The translations under genes were made by a program, and so were the position numbers. Shown one piece after another: positions 1 through 6,142 of a DNA stretch of 10,967 nt (position 1 is the stretch's first letter; each line of letters starts with the position of its first letter). The DNA comes from Cyclobacteriaceae bacterium (GTDB lineage Bacteria; Bacteroidota; Bacteroidia; Cytophagales; Cyclobacteriaceae). Under the pieces are notes generated by a model. It was not told the DNA's origin. It did no database searches and saw nothing but the letters and a program-made list of their open reading frames with translations. The stretch is taken from assembly GCA_028279155.1 (NCBI GenBank), contig JANQST010000119.1, forward strand, positions 1 through 10,967, given 5' to 3'.

Positions 1-1746
1 GATCTTGATATGATTGGAAACACGCTTTTCTCCGTAAAAGCGCGGCTCAACAAAGGATGCGTCCAATTCGCTGTAGTGATTAATCCTAACACCTGTCTGC
101 ATGAACCAGTCATCGTTATCAAATTGGTGTTCCGCATACAAAGAGTGCGTATTGACTTTAGAATTATCGGCGTCTAGCGTAAGACGATAGGATGGAGTAG
201 CCGTTTCATAAGCATACTGAATCCGGTTATTCGAATAGTGATAGCCTCCTTTTATTTTGTGCTCATCATTTAGGATATATTCTGAATTAAATCGATAGCC
301 GATGTCTCTAACCAAATTTTTTTTTGAAGAAATTTCAGATGTATCGCTGGCCGTTCGGACAAACTCATACTTCAACAGATACTTTGCATAGTTGAAATCC
401 ATATTGAAAGAGAACCTGCTATCAAAAGATTTATCCCAGAGGACATTGAATCCTTCATTTGCATTGAAAAGTAGATCGTTGAATGATTGTCCATTGATAT
501 CATCCTGAGAAGAGAAATCCAGGTCGTTTTTGTTGTAAATAGCATTTACCGCCAGTTTATTCTTTTTATTAGCCTGCCAGACAAGATTAGTGGTAAAATC
601 ATTGAAGAAAAACTGGTTTTTTGCCTGTTGTGCGCTCGTAGTATTTTCAGCGATTTTGGTGTTTTGAAATACTCTGTCAGCCATTTGGTTGTAGGTGAAT
701 GTTTCGAACACATCAGTAAAAGATCTTCTTCCGGATAATTGAAGAGATAATTTGTCTTTTATAACTGGAAGATTAATGAATGCATCACTATAGAGCATAT
801 TGGTCCCTAGACCACCGGAAAAGCGATTTTCAACAGATTGACTGCTTTTGATGTCCACAACGGAAGAGACTCGATCTCCATATTCTGTACTTGTCCCGTT
901 TTTTATAAATGTGACTTCTTCGGCTATATACGGATTGAATGCGGAGATCATTCCGAAAAAGTGACCCTGATTGTATGTTTTTATGCCATTCCACAAAACG
1001 AGGTTTTGATCTGGGGAACCACCCCGAACATACAAGCCTGCTGCAGTTTCAAAAGGACTGTTAACTCCCGGACTTTGCTGGATACTTTGCAGGATGTCTG
1101 GTTCAATCAGGCCTGTCAAACTTTTTAGCTGCTGAGGATAAATCTCAATGTTTTTATTCCGCTTGAGAATACCTGCCGCCAAATAGTCCCTAACAACAAC
1201 TTCCCGAAGCACTTCGATGGCTTCTATCATTTGGGAAGAAAAGCACTCGAACATGGTAGTCTCGTCTACTTTTACTTGCTTCCGTCGAAACCCAATTGAG
1301 CGAAGGCTTAAGGTCGAGTTGTATGGAACAGAATCCAATTCAAAATATCCTTGTGCATTTGTAAAGGTTCCTTGTGTAGGGGAGTGGCCAACGGTAGCAC
1401 CTATTAATGGATTTCCTTTTCCATCGCTAACGAATCCACAAATTCTCACAAGGTCTTGTTCCCCGAAAGGTCTTACAACAACATATCCTTCGTTCACCAA
1501 TTCAAACCGTAAACGTGTTCTTTGCTCAAGACTGATCAGTAAATTGTCTATGGACAGATTCTGATAATCCGGAATTTGGAGCTGTTTGTTAGCAATGGTT
1601 TCGTCAACGAATGAAAAACGTATGTTGTAAAAGTTGGTGAGTTCAGGTATTAAATCACTTAATTCCCCGGAGGGTGGGGAATTGTTTTGGCCGACACATA
1701 TCCACGGCAAGCACCATATGATGAATAGCAACCGATATGTTTTCAT
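1..1746 (-). CDS. TonB-dependent outer-membrane receptor/transducer with STN domain (3' end outside window)
   Basis: The open frame begins at ATG 1746 and runs without a stop for 582 codons to the left edge, so the C-terminal part of the barrel is missing. Visible in order: a signal peptide (residues 1-20, hydrophobic core RLLFIIW, ending near CVGQ); an STN (secretin/TonB short N-terminal) domain at about 42-93; a carboxypeptidase-regulatory-like beta-sandwich at about 103-160 (GNPLIGATV, NAQGYFELDSVP); a TonB plug at about 195-303 with RGGSPDQNLVLWNGI, GHFFG and EYGDRVSSVVDIKS; then the start of the beta-barrel. An STN domain marks receptors that signal to a FecR-type anti-sigma factor as well as importing a substrate through TonB energy. 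The start lies 3 nt after the fecR-like stop, so the two are translationally linked. The ligand cannot be read from the sequence; siderophore, glycan and peptide are all possible. The family call is firm and the signalling role is a strong inference. Confidence 0.95.
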   Translation of the reverse strand, partial: MKTYRLLFIIWCLPWICVGQNNSPPSGELSDLIPELTNFYNIRFSFVDETIANKQLQIPDYQNLSIDNLLISLEQRTRLRFELVNEGYVVVRPFGEQDLVRICGFVSDGKGNPLIGATVGHSPTQGTFTNAQGYFELDSVPYNSTLSLRSIGFRRKQVKVDETTMFECFSSQMIEAIEVLREVVVRDYLAAGILKRNKNIEIYPQQLKSLTGLIEPDILQSIQQSPGVNSPFETAAGLYVRGGSPDQNLVLWNGIKTYNQGHFFGMISAFNPYIAEEVTFIKNGTSTEYGDRVSSVVDIKSSQSVENRFSGGLGTNMLYSDAFINLPVIKDKLSLQLSGRRSFTDVFETFTYNQMADRVFQNTKIAENTTSAQQAKNQFFFNDFTTNLVWQANKKNKLAVNAIYNKNDLDFSSQDDINGQSFNDLLFNANEGFNVLWDKSFDSRFSFNMDFNYAKYLLKYEFVRTASDTSEISSKKNLVRDIGYRFNSEYILNDEHKIKGGYHYSNNRIQYAYETATPSYRLTLDADNSKVNTHSLYAEHQFDNDDWFMQTGVRINHYSELDASFVEPRFYGEKRVSNHIKI

Positions 1747-1749
1747 AAC

Positions 1750-2667
1750 CTAATCTTCCAGGGTCACAATGCCATTCCCCGCTGCTGTATAATCGATCTG
1801 AAGTGAACCTAAAACCACTCTAAGCGCAACATCAAGGTCATTATGTGGGAATGTACCTGAGAAAGTTAAGTCATTGAATGCGGTTTTACCTTGAAAAGTG
1901 ATATTGTATTGATTCTCTAATGCAATTAAGACGTATTTGATGGGTACTCTTGTGAACGAACTTTCATTGTTGGTCCACGATGGCGAAGCTTCTTTGATAG
2001 TGGTGAGAGATCCTTTATTTCGATTGATCCTTCGGTATGCTCTTTTTGGCTTAAGAATTTCATCATCTTCACCACTTTCTACCTGCACGCTACCTTCGAA
2101 ACATTTTACTTCAAAAAATCCGTTGATTGCTTGGACATTGAACTGTGTGCCAAGCACACTTACATTTCCACTACTGGTTTTTACGGTGAATCGATTCCCG
2201 GTTTCTACTTTGAAGTAAGCTTCTCCATTAAGATTTATAATTCTGTTCTTCTCCCAATCGTCTTCGAAATATGAAGCTGTTGAATTGGCATTCAAAACAA
2301 CTTCCGATCCATCCGGAAGCACGAGGTTTTTCTTTTCACCTTTCGCACTGATCACTTCAACTAGCTCAGGTTTGGAGAAAAGATTGATCACCACAAAACT
2401 TAGGATAACAACAATGGAAGCAGCCGCTCCATAGAGCCACACTCTTCTTGAAGGTCTCAATTCTTTACTGTCAGATCGCTTTTCCTTTATCAGATTTAGC
2501 ATCCTTTCTTGATCGAATTCTTCCGATTGGATTGTGGAAGTCCCAGCTACAATTTTTTCATACAGTGAATAGTCCTCACTCGCCTTGAATTCTTCAAGCT
2601 CCTCTCTAGTGAGTTCATTGTTAAGCCAACGGGCTAAGAAAGTATCGTCTTTAAAATTGTCGTTCAT
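1750..2667 (-). CDS. FecR-family anti-sigma factor with C-terminal DUF4974-type domain
   Basis: Inner-membrane protein that should hold the neighbouring ECF sigma factor inactive, or activate it, in response to the TonB receptor. With the ATG at 2667 it has 305 residues. A cytoplasmic sigma-binding segment covers about 1-70 (FLARWLNNELTREELEEF). A single transmembrane helix lies at about 76-97 (VWLYGAAASIVVILSFVVINLF minus its ends). The periplasmic FecR domain spans about 106-200 (LPDGSEVVLNANS, LNGEAYFKV, VSVLGTQFNV). A DUF4974-type segment spans about 238-302 (PIKYVLIALENQYNI, TFSGTFPHNDLDVAL). The frame extends upstream to a GTG at 2694, but the ATG at 2667, which gives MNDNFKDDTFLARW, matches family N-termini better; GAGAA lies about 8 nt before it. 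The gene follows the sigma gene by about 49 nt and precedes the receptor by 3 nt. Topology and family are clear; the ligand chain is inferred from the Fec paradigm. Confidence 0.95.
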   Translation of the reverse strand: MNDNFKDDTFLARWLNNELTREELEEFKASEDYSLYEKIVAGTSTIQSEEFDQERMLNLIKEKRSDSKELRPSRRVWLYGAAASIVVILSFVVINLFSKPELVEVISAKGEKKNLVLPDGSEVVLNANSTASYFEDDWEKNRIINLNGEAYFKVETGNRFTVKTSSGNVSVLGTQFNVQAINGFFEVKCFEGSVQVESGEDDEILKPKRAYRRINRNKGSLTTIKEASPSWTNNESSFTRVPIKYVLIALENQYNITFQGKTAFNDLTFSGTFPHNDLDVALRVVLGSLQIDYTAAGNGIVTLED

Positions 2668-2716
2668 TTTTTTGTTCTCATATGCAAAACGCACAAATGA
2701 ATAATTACCCTACCAC

Positions 2717-3232
2717 TCATATATCACCAATTTTAGCTCTTAGTTTTAGAAGGGCTTTATGCATTGATTTTTCAACCGCTTTTACCGAAACCCCAGAAAT
2801 CTCGGCAATTTCTTTGTAGGTCTTTTTCTCTACTCGATTCATTAAAAAAACCTCGCGTTGTTTATCAGGAAGAGTAGAGATTGCATCTGTTAATTTTTCA
2901 AGGAATTCTTTTTCCAATATTCTGAATTCAGGAGATTCCTGGTCCGCTTCGGATCGAACCGCACGCTCTTCGTATTTCAACTTGACCTTTTCGGATCGCT
3001 TCAAGCTGGTGCTGTGGTTGATTGCGATACGATATAAAAATCCCTTTGCTGTATCTAATGTGACCTTCGCGCAATTTTTCCATAGGCGTATGAATGATTC
3101 CTGTACTACATCGTCTGACTGATTCTCATCTCCAAACTTGTAATAAATGAAATTCCTTAATGCCCTGGCATGTGCAGTATAAAAGGCATCAAACTGCTCT
3201 TCGTCGCATAAAGGTTTATCTGGTTCAGGCAT
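2717..3232 (-). CDS. FecI-like ECF RNA polymerase sigma factor
   Basis: A sigma-70 family factor of 171 residues, the usual ECF size. Region 2 lies at about 12-80, with the -10-recognition/core-binding signature around FGDENQSDDVVQESFIRLW and the following GFLYRIAINHS. Region 4 lies at about 112-166, with LPDKQREVFLMNRVEKKTY, then the helix-turn-helix EIAEISGVSVKAVEKSMHKAL. There is no region 1.1 or 3. It resembles the group of ECF sigmas expanded in Bacteroidota and usually paired with FecR and a TonB receptor, as here. It is the first gene of a three-gene minus-strand operon and is divergent from the lipoprotein gene at 3396. No clear Shine-Dalgarno sequence precedes ATG 3232, which is common in this phylum. 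Likely targets, by inference, are its own operon and/or the divergent lipoproteins. Confidence 0.95.
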   Translation of the reverse strand: MPEPDKPLCDEEQFDAFYTAHARALRNFIYYKFGDENQSDDVVQESFIRLWKNCAKVTLDTAKGFLYRIAINHSTSLKRSEKVKLKYEERAVRSEADQESPEFRILEKEFLEKLTDAISTLPDKQREVFLMNRVEKKTYKEIAEISGVSVKAVEKSMHKALLKLRAKIGDI

Positions 3233-3301
3233 TAGGGTTTAGCTATCAGGTTTTGAGATGTCTGAAAAAAATCAAATTAAATAACGAAATAATTCTAAAA
3301 A

Positions 3302-3338
3302 GGGGGGTAGGGTCGATTCCATCACTCTGCGTTTTACG
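3302..3338 (+). promoter_or_regulatory. Putative ECF-type promoter facing the lipoprotein gene
   Basis: After an A-run, the sequence GGGGGGTAGGG (3302-3312) is followed about 17 nt later by CGTTTTACG (3330-3338). A G-rich GGGGTA-like block followed by a CGTC/TTA-like block recalls elements I remember upstream of genes controlled by FecI-like sigmas in Bacteroidota; this recollection is approximate. Transcription would start near 3343-3346, leaving a leader of about 50 nt before ATG 3396. The usual Bacteroidota housekeeping pattern (TTTG, then TAnnTTTG) is not seen in this orientation. The element lies 70 bp upstream of the divergent sigma gene's start. Assignment is inference. Confidence 0.4.
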
Positions 3339-3344
3339 ATCAAA

Positions 3345-3381
3345 GAAGGAAAACCTTCATATGAATTTTTTTAAAAACTAA
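3345..3381 (+). other. Leader hairpin plus possible hexapeptide ORF
   Basis: A small perfect hairpin, GAAGG-AAAA-CCTTC (3345-3358), is followed at once by ATG 3361, which opens a six-codon frame (MNFFKN) ending at TAA 3379-3381, 14 nt before the lipoprotein start. It may be a leader peptide, a structural element of the 5' untranslated region, or chance in AT-rich DNA. No ribosome binding site distinguishes it. Confidence 0.2.
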
Positions 3382-3395
3382 TCAAAAAAATACTC

Positions 3396-4814
3396 ATGAA
3401 ACTATTAAATCGATATAGTATTCTACTAACTGTGCTGGGAGTGATCCTATTGGGGTCATGTACACCAGATGAAGCGAATCCCTGTCCGGATATTCAGCTT
3501 GAAATCGAGGTAGACAGTGCAAATAGTGAGGTAACAATAAAAGCAGAAGGCATAGAGAACCTTACATATCAGCTCATTATCAATGATGTGCTCATAGATT
3601 CAGTTGACATAGGTGAACTTGTTGAGAACATCTTCGATCTTGAGTTTGAACCAGGAACTTACAATGTATGTATCACTGCTCAATCAGAACAGTGTGATCG
3701 AACATTAGAATTTTGTCAGGAAATAGAGGTGCCGGACCCAAATCAGGAAGAATGCCTGGGTCTTCAATTTAGGACAGATCAAAAAAGTGATCATGTCTAT
3801 AAATTCTTTGCAGAATTTGATGGTATTGAAAATGTGGAATACACCTGGTGGGTGAATGACGATTCTATTAAGACTGAGGAGCTAGGGTCAGATCGGGTAC
3901 ATTTTCTTGAGTGGGAATTCCCGGTTGGAGAACATGTGGTATGTATCGTGTCTGAAAGCCCAGATTGTGGTGAGGTTGAATACTGTAAAGAAATAGTAGT
4001 TGAGCAGGCATGTCCTGAAGAGCTATTTTTTGAAAAAGTGGAACAGGAAGGTCATAACACATACAAGTTCATTGCAGAATTCGAAAACCAGGATCACATT
4101 CCATATGTATGGTACATCAACGATGATATTGTTGACAAGGAAAACTTTCCAGATTTTGATACGGATCATAAATTGTTCTGGCAGTTTGGTCCTGGTGAGT
4201 ACACCGTCTGTATTGTCGCAGAATTAGAAGGATGTGATGATGTTGAATTCTGTGTAGAATTTGTTGTTGAAAATGATTGTGTTGAGGAAGTATTCTTTGA
4301 TTATGAGAAAGAGACTGACTTCATCTATGTATTCCATTCTGATTTTGAAGGTTTGGAGACCACACCATACAAATGGATCATCAATGATGAAATAGTTGAT
4401 AAAGAAAACTTTGATGGCTTTGATACCGATCACAAATTGGTTTATGACTTTGATCCGGGAGAATACAACGTATGTATCGTGACCGATCAAGATGGGTGTG
4501 AATCTGTTGAGTATTGTGAAGCAATCTTAGTTGAAGAAGATTGTAGAGAAATTTCCTTCACAGGCGTGCAGGAAGCTGGTACACCAACATTTGTATTCAC
4601 TGCTGATTTTGAAGGTAAAGATGATGTGACATACATCTGGACTGTTTACATCAATGATGTAAAACAAGGAGAAGAAAAAAGAGAAGCTGGAAGCACTGAC
4701 GATCATCAATTCTCATGGCAATTTGATGAAGGAGTAGAGTATGAGATCTGCTTGCGACAAGATGGGAATTGTGAGGAATCACAATTGTGTAAAGTATTCT
4801 CGTTACCGAATTAG
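3396..4814 (+). CDS. Surface lipoprotein with five tandem four-cysteine PKD-like repeats
   Basis: This 472-residue protein has no function I can name. Residues 1-21 are a lipoprotein signal peptide with lipobox L19-G20-S21 and lipidated C22. The next residues, TPDEA, place acidic residues at +3/+4, as in Bacteroidota lipoprotein export signals, so it is probably surface exposed. The rest is five repeats beginning at C30, C120, C206, C295 and C383 (spacing 90, 86, 89 and 88 residues). Each repeat has four Cys, 20 in total, and shared blocks: YxFxAxF, YxWxIND, PGEYxVCI and VEYC followed by a short beta strand. This looks like a PKD/Ig-like beta sandwich with the classical GDG turn replaced by NDD. 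The protein is strikingly Asp/Glu-rich, so Ca2+ binding is possible. It is divergent from the FecI/FecR/receptor operon and is followed by an intrinsic terminator and a related lipoprotein gene. An adhesin, or a ligand-capture partner of the receptor, is speculation. Confidence 0.9.
   Translation: MKLLNRYSILLTVLGVILLGSCTPDEANPCPDIQLEIEVDSANSEVTIKAEGIENLTYQLIINDVLIDSVDIGELVENIFDLEFEPGTYNVCITAQSEQCDRTLEFCQEIEVPDPNQEECLGLQFRTDQKSDHVYKFFAEFDGIENVEYTWWVNDDSIKTEELGSDRVHFLEWEFPVGEHVVCIVSESPDCGEVEYCKEIVVEQACPEELFFEKVEQEGHNTYKFIAEFENQDHIPYVWYINDDIVDKENFPDFDTDHKLFWQFGPGEYTVCIVAELEGCDDVEFCVEFVVENDCVEEVFFDYEKETDFIYVFHSDFEGLETTPYKWIINDEIVDKENFDGFDTDHKLVYDFDPGEYNVCIVTDQDGCESVEYCEAILVEEDCREISFTGVQEAGTPTFVFTADFEGKDDVTYIWTVYINDVKQGEEKREAGSTDDHQFSWQFDEGVEYEICLRQDGNCEESQLCKVFSLPN
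3483..4811 (+). repeat. Five tandem protein repeats, each about 88 codons
   Basis: Repeat units run 3483-3752, 3753-4010, 4011-4277, 4278-4541 and 4542-4811. Cys positions within units are conserved: one at the unit start, one in the VCI block, one 7 or 8 residues later, and one another 6 or 7 residues on. Units 3 and 4 are closest: residues 241-260 and 329-348 match at 17 of 20 positions. The first unit is the most divergent, lacking the YxW-NDD block in clear form (it reads YQLIINDVLI), and the last carries an insertion near its NDV turn. Confidence 0.9.
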
Positions 4815-4831
4815 ATTTCCGTCTACTCTTA

Positions 4832-4868
4832 GGAATTGCCCGAGCGATCGGGCGGTTCCTTCTTTTTT
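4832..4868 (+). terminator. Intrinsic terminator after the five-repeat lipoprotein gene
   Basis: GGAATTGCCCGA (4832-4843) pairs with TCGGGCGGTTCC (4848-4859) as a 12-bp stem with two internal G-T wobbles and a GCGA loop. It is followed by TTCTTTTTT (4860-4868). The hairpin starts 17 nt after the stop codon at 4814. This is the clearest terminator in the window, and it implies that the downstream lipoprotein gene has its own promoter or depends on readthrough. Confidence 0.9.
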
Positions 4869-4871
4869 GCT

Positions 4872-4892
4872 TGCTAAAGATTAACTTTAGCA
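4872..4892. repeat. Perfect 8-bp inverted repeat upstream of the second lipoprotein gene
   Basis: TGCTAAAG (4872-4879) and CTTTAGCA (4885-4892) flank ATTAA. The half-site recurs as GCTAAAGAT at 4923-4931, just before the start at 4941, giving three copies of GCTAAAG in 60 bp. It could be an operator, a 5' leader hairpin or a weak second terminator; only TTT follows it. No standard promoter is recognisable between here and the gene. Confidence 0.4.
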
Positions 4893-4940
4893 TTTCCACA
4901 CCAACCTAAACTTACGTAGAGCGCTAAAGATGATGAATGG

Positions 4941-6125
4941 ATGATCCGATTGTGGTATTTAATACTTTCCTTATTTTTCTTCACGATGACACTTTCTTCG
5001 TGTTTAAGTGAAGATGAACTCGATTTCCCTCCTGAAGAAATAGATACACTCACAGTAACATCCAGCGTAGCGATACAATCATTGCTTAGGTCTGTTGAGC
5101 TTGGAAAGTTGTCAAAAGAGGAGCCATGCATAGAGCTCTTTTTCCCCATAAATCTTGGTTTTAGCAATGACTTGACCATCACTATTAACAATTTGGATGG
5201 GTTGCTAGAAGTAGCCAGAAGTGGAGCATCGGGTCAGCACATTGATGGTGTTGTATTTCCTTTCTTGGCATCAAAAGCAGGAGTAATAAGAAATATAGAA
5301 AGTGAAGAGGATTTGATCGAACTCCTTGAAGATTGTGACCTATTGACCTTACGAGATGAGTTTGACCTTTTTTATACACAATGCATCGATTTTGAATATC
5401 CAATCACGCTTATAGACAAAGAGAATAATGAAGTACAAATTGGGAGTCAGGAAGAATATTTTGCATTTGAACTTCAACAAGGATTCGAAGAGCAACCAGT
5501 ATTTGTTTTCCCACTTAATGCAGTTGTTTTTTCCGAAGATGAGATTGTAGAAGTGACAAACCATTTTGAACTTTTTGAGGTATTTGATACCTGTGAGAGG
5601 TGTCCTCAGTTATTTTTCAATACGGATTTTTCCGGTGGTACTCGCTATGTTTTCACAGCAGACTTTGTAGGAATAGAAAATCTGTTTTCTTATGACTGGT
5701 TTATCAATGATGATTTTATTGAAAAGGATGGAGTAGGAGTAGAAGGGGACAATCAACTATCAGAAACATTCGCTCCCGGGGAGTATGAAATCTGTATAAA
5801 GGCAGCCACAGACGATTGTGTTGTTGGTGTTGAATATTGTCAATTTATTGTTGTTGAAGACCCATGCCCTGAGCTGTCGTTTGAGATCGAGCAGATAAAC
5901 GACTTCACTTTCAAATTCATCGCCAACTTCGAATTAAAAGATCAACTGGTCTATACCTGGAACATTTTCAGATTGGATGATCTGATCTTTGAAGAAGTTG
6001 AGGAGCAAGGCGGTGATAATGTTCTGGAATTCCAGTTTGATTCGGGAACCTATAATGTTTGTATAATAGCTGAGACTGAGGATTGTCCGGAAGGAGTAGA
6101 ATTCTGTCAAGATATTACCATCTAA
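4941..6125 (+). CDS. Surface lipoprotein with duplicated N-terminal domain and two four-cysteine PKD-like repeats
   Basis: This 394-residue protein of unknown function is a relative of the preceding lipoprotein in its C-terminal half. Residues 1-20 are a signal peptide with lipobox L18-S19-S20 and C21; the following LSEDELD is acidic, fitting a surface-export signal. Residues about 63-218 form a duplicated block: C63-I-E-L-F-F-P-I-N-L recurs as C148-I-D-F-E-Y-P-I-T-L, and C132 matches C218. Residues 221-308 and 309-394 are two PKD-like repeats with Cys at 221, 285, 293, 300 and at 309, 374, 382, 389, sharing FINDD, APGEYEICI and VEYC with the neighbour. ATG 4941 is the only start giving the lipoprotein signal; nearby ATGs at 4930 and 4937 are out of frame. 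It lies 126 nt after the first lipoprotein gene, beyond a terminator. The two probably act together at the cell surface. Confidence 0.88.
   Translation: MIRLWYLILSLFFFTMTLSSCLSEDELDFPPEEIDTLTVTSSVAIQSLLRSVELGKLSKEEPCIELFFPINLGFSNDLTITINNLDGLLEVARSGASGQHIDGVVFPFLASKAGVIRNIESEEDLIELLEDCDLLTLRDEFDLFYTQCIDFEYPITLIDKENNEVQIGSQEEYFAFELQQGFEEQPVFVFPLNAVVFSEDEIVEVTNHFELFEVFDTCERCPQLFFNTDFSGGTRYVFTADFVGIENLFSYDWFINDDFIEKDGVGVEGDNQLSETFAPGEYEICIKAATDDCVVGVEYCQFIVVEDPCPELSFEIEQINDFTFKFIANFELKDQLVYTWNIFRLDDLIFEEVEEQGGDNVLEFQFDSGTYNVCIIAETEDCPEGVEFCQDITI
5127..5594 (+). repeat. Tandem duplication of about 85 codons in the N-terminal domain
   Basis: Two blocks, residues 63-132 (5127-5336) and 148-218 (5382-5594), each hold two sub-units. 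Each sub-unit has an F/Y-x-F/Y-P strand followed 15-25 residues later by an acidic helix-like segment (NLDGLLE, SEEDLIELLE, SQEEYFAFE, NHFELFEVF). The first sub-unit of each block starts with Cys-Ile-acidic and the second ends with acidic-x-Cys or a close variant. This suggests four beta-beta-alpha-like modules paired by disulfides. Confidence 0.6.
5601..6122 (+). repeat. Two tandem four-cysteine PKD-like repeats
   Basis: Units 5601-5864 and 5865-6122 encode residues 221-308 and 309-394. They have the same Cys spacing and the same YxF-x-A-x-F, YxW, PGEY/SGTY and VE[YF]C blocks as the five units in the upstream gene. The second unit reads YTWNIFRLDDLIF, resembling the insertion-bearing fifth unit upstream (YIWTVYINDV). 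This suggests that a terminal repeat type is shared by the two proteins. Confidence 0.85.
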
Positions 6126-6142
6126 TACTAACCCCTTGAGTC

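Noticed and set aside
487..1564. Three plus-strand frames of 83-115 codons
   Set aside because: All are antisense shadows of the TonB receptor, whose translation shows clear domain motifs throughout.
2668..2694. Longer FecR-like start at GTG 2694 adding nine residues
   Set aside because: The added residues (RFAYENKK) do not look like the family N-terminus, and the in-frame ATG at 2667 is preceded by GAGAA at a fair distance.
3273..3280. TTAATTTG on the minus strand as a -7 element for the sigma operon
   Set aside because: It is one mismatch from TAnnTTTG, but no TTTG was found at the right distance upstream (only TTTT), and the region is A/T-rich enough to give this by chance.
3302..3307. 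G6 run as a phase-variation tract
   Set aside because: Six bases is short for slippage-based switching, and the run fits better as part of an ECF-type promoter block.
3160..3381. 73-codon plus-strand frame overlapping the sigma factor start and the divergent promoter region
   Set aside because: It is antisense to the conserved sigma N-terminus, has no recognisable protein features, and covers the intergenic region where a promoter is expected.
3483..4811. Repetitive DNA as a CRISPR array or mobile element
   Set aside because: The repeats are in-frame protein domains of about 265 bp with diverged DNA; there are no short identical repeats with spacers, no transposase and no terminal inverted repeats.
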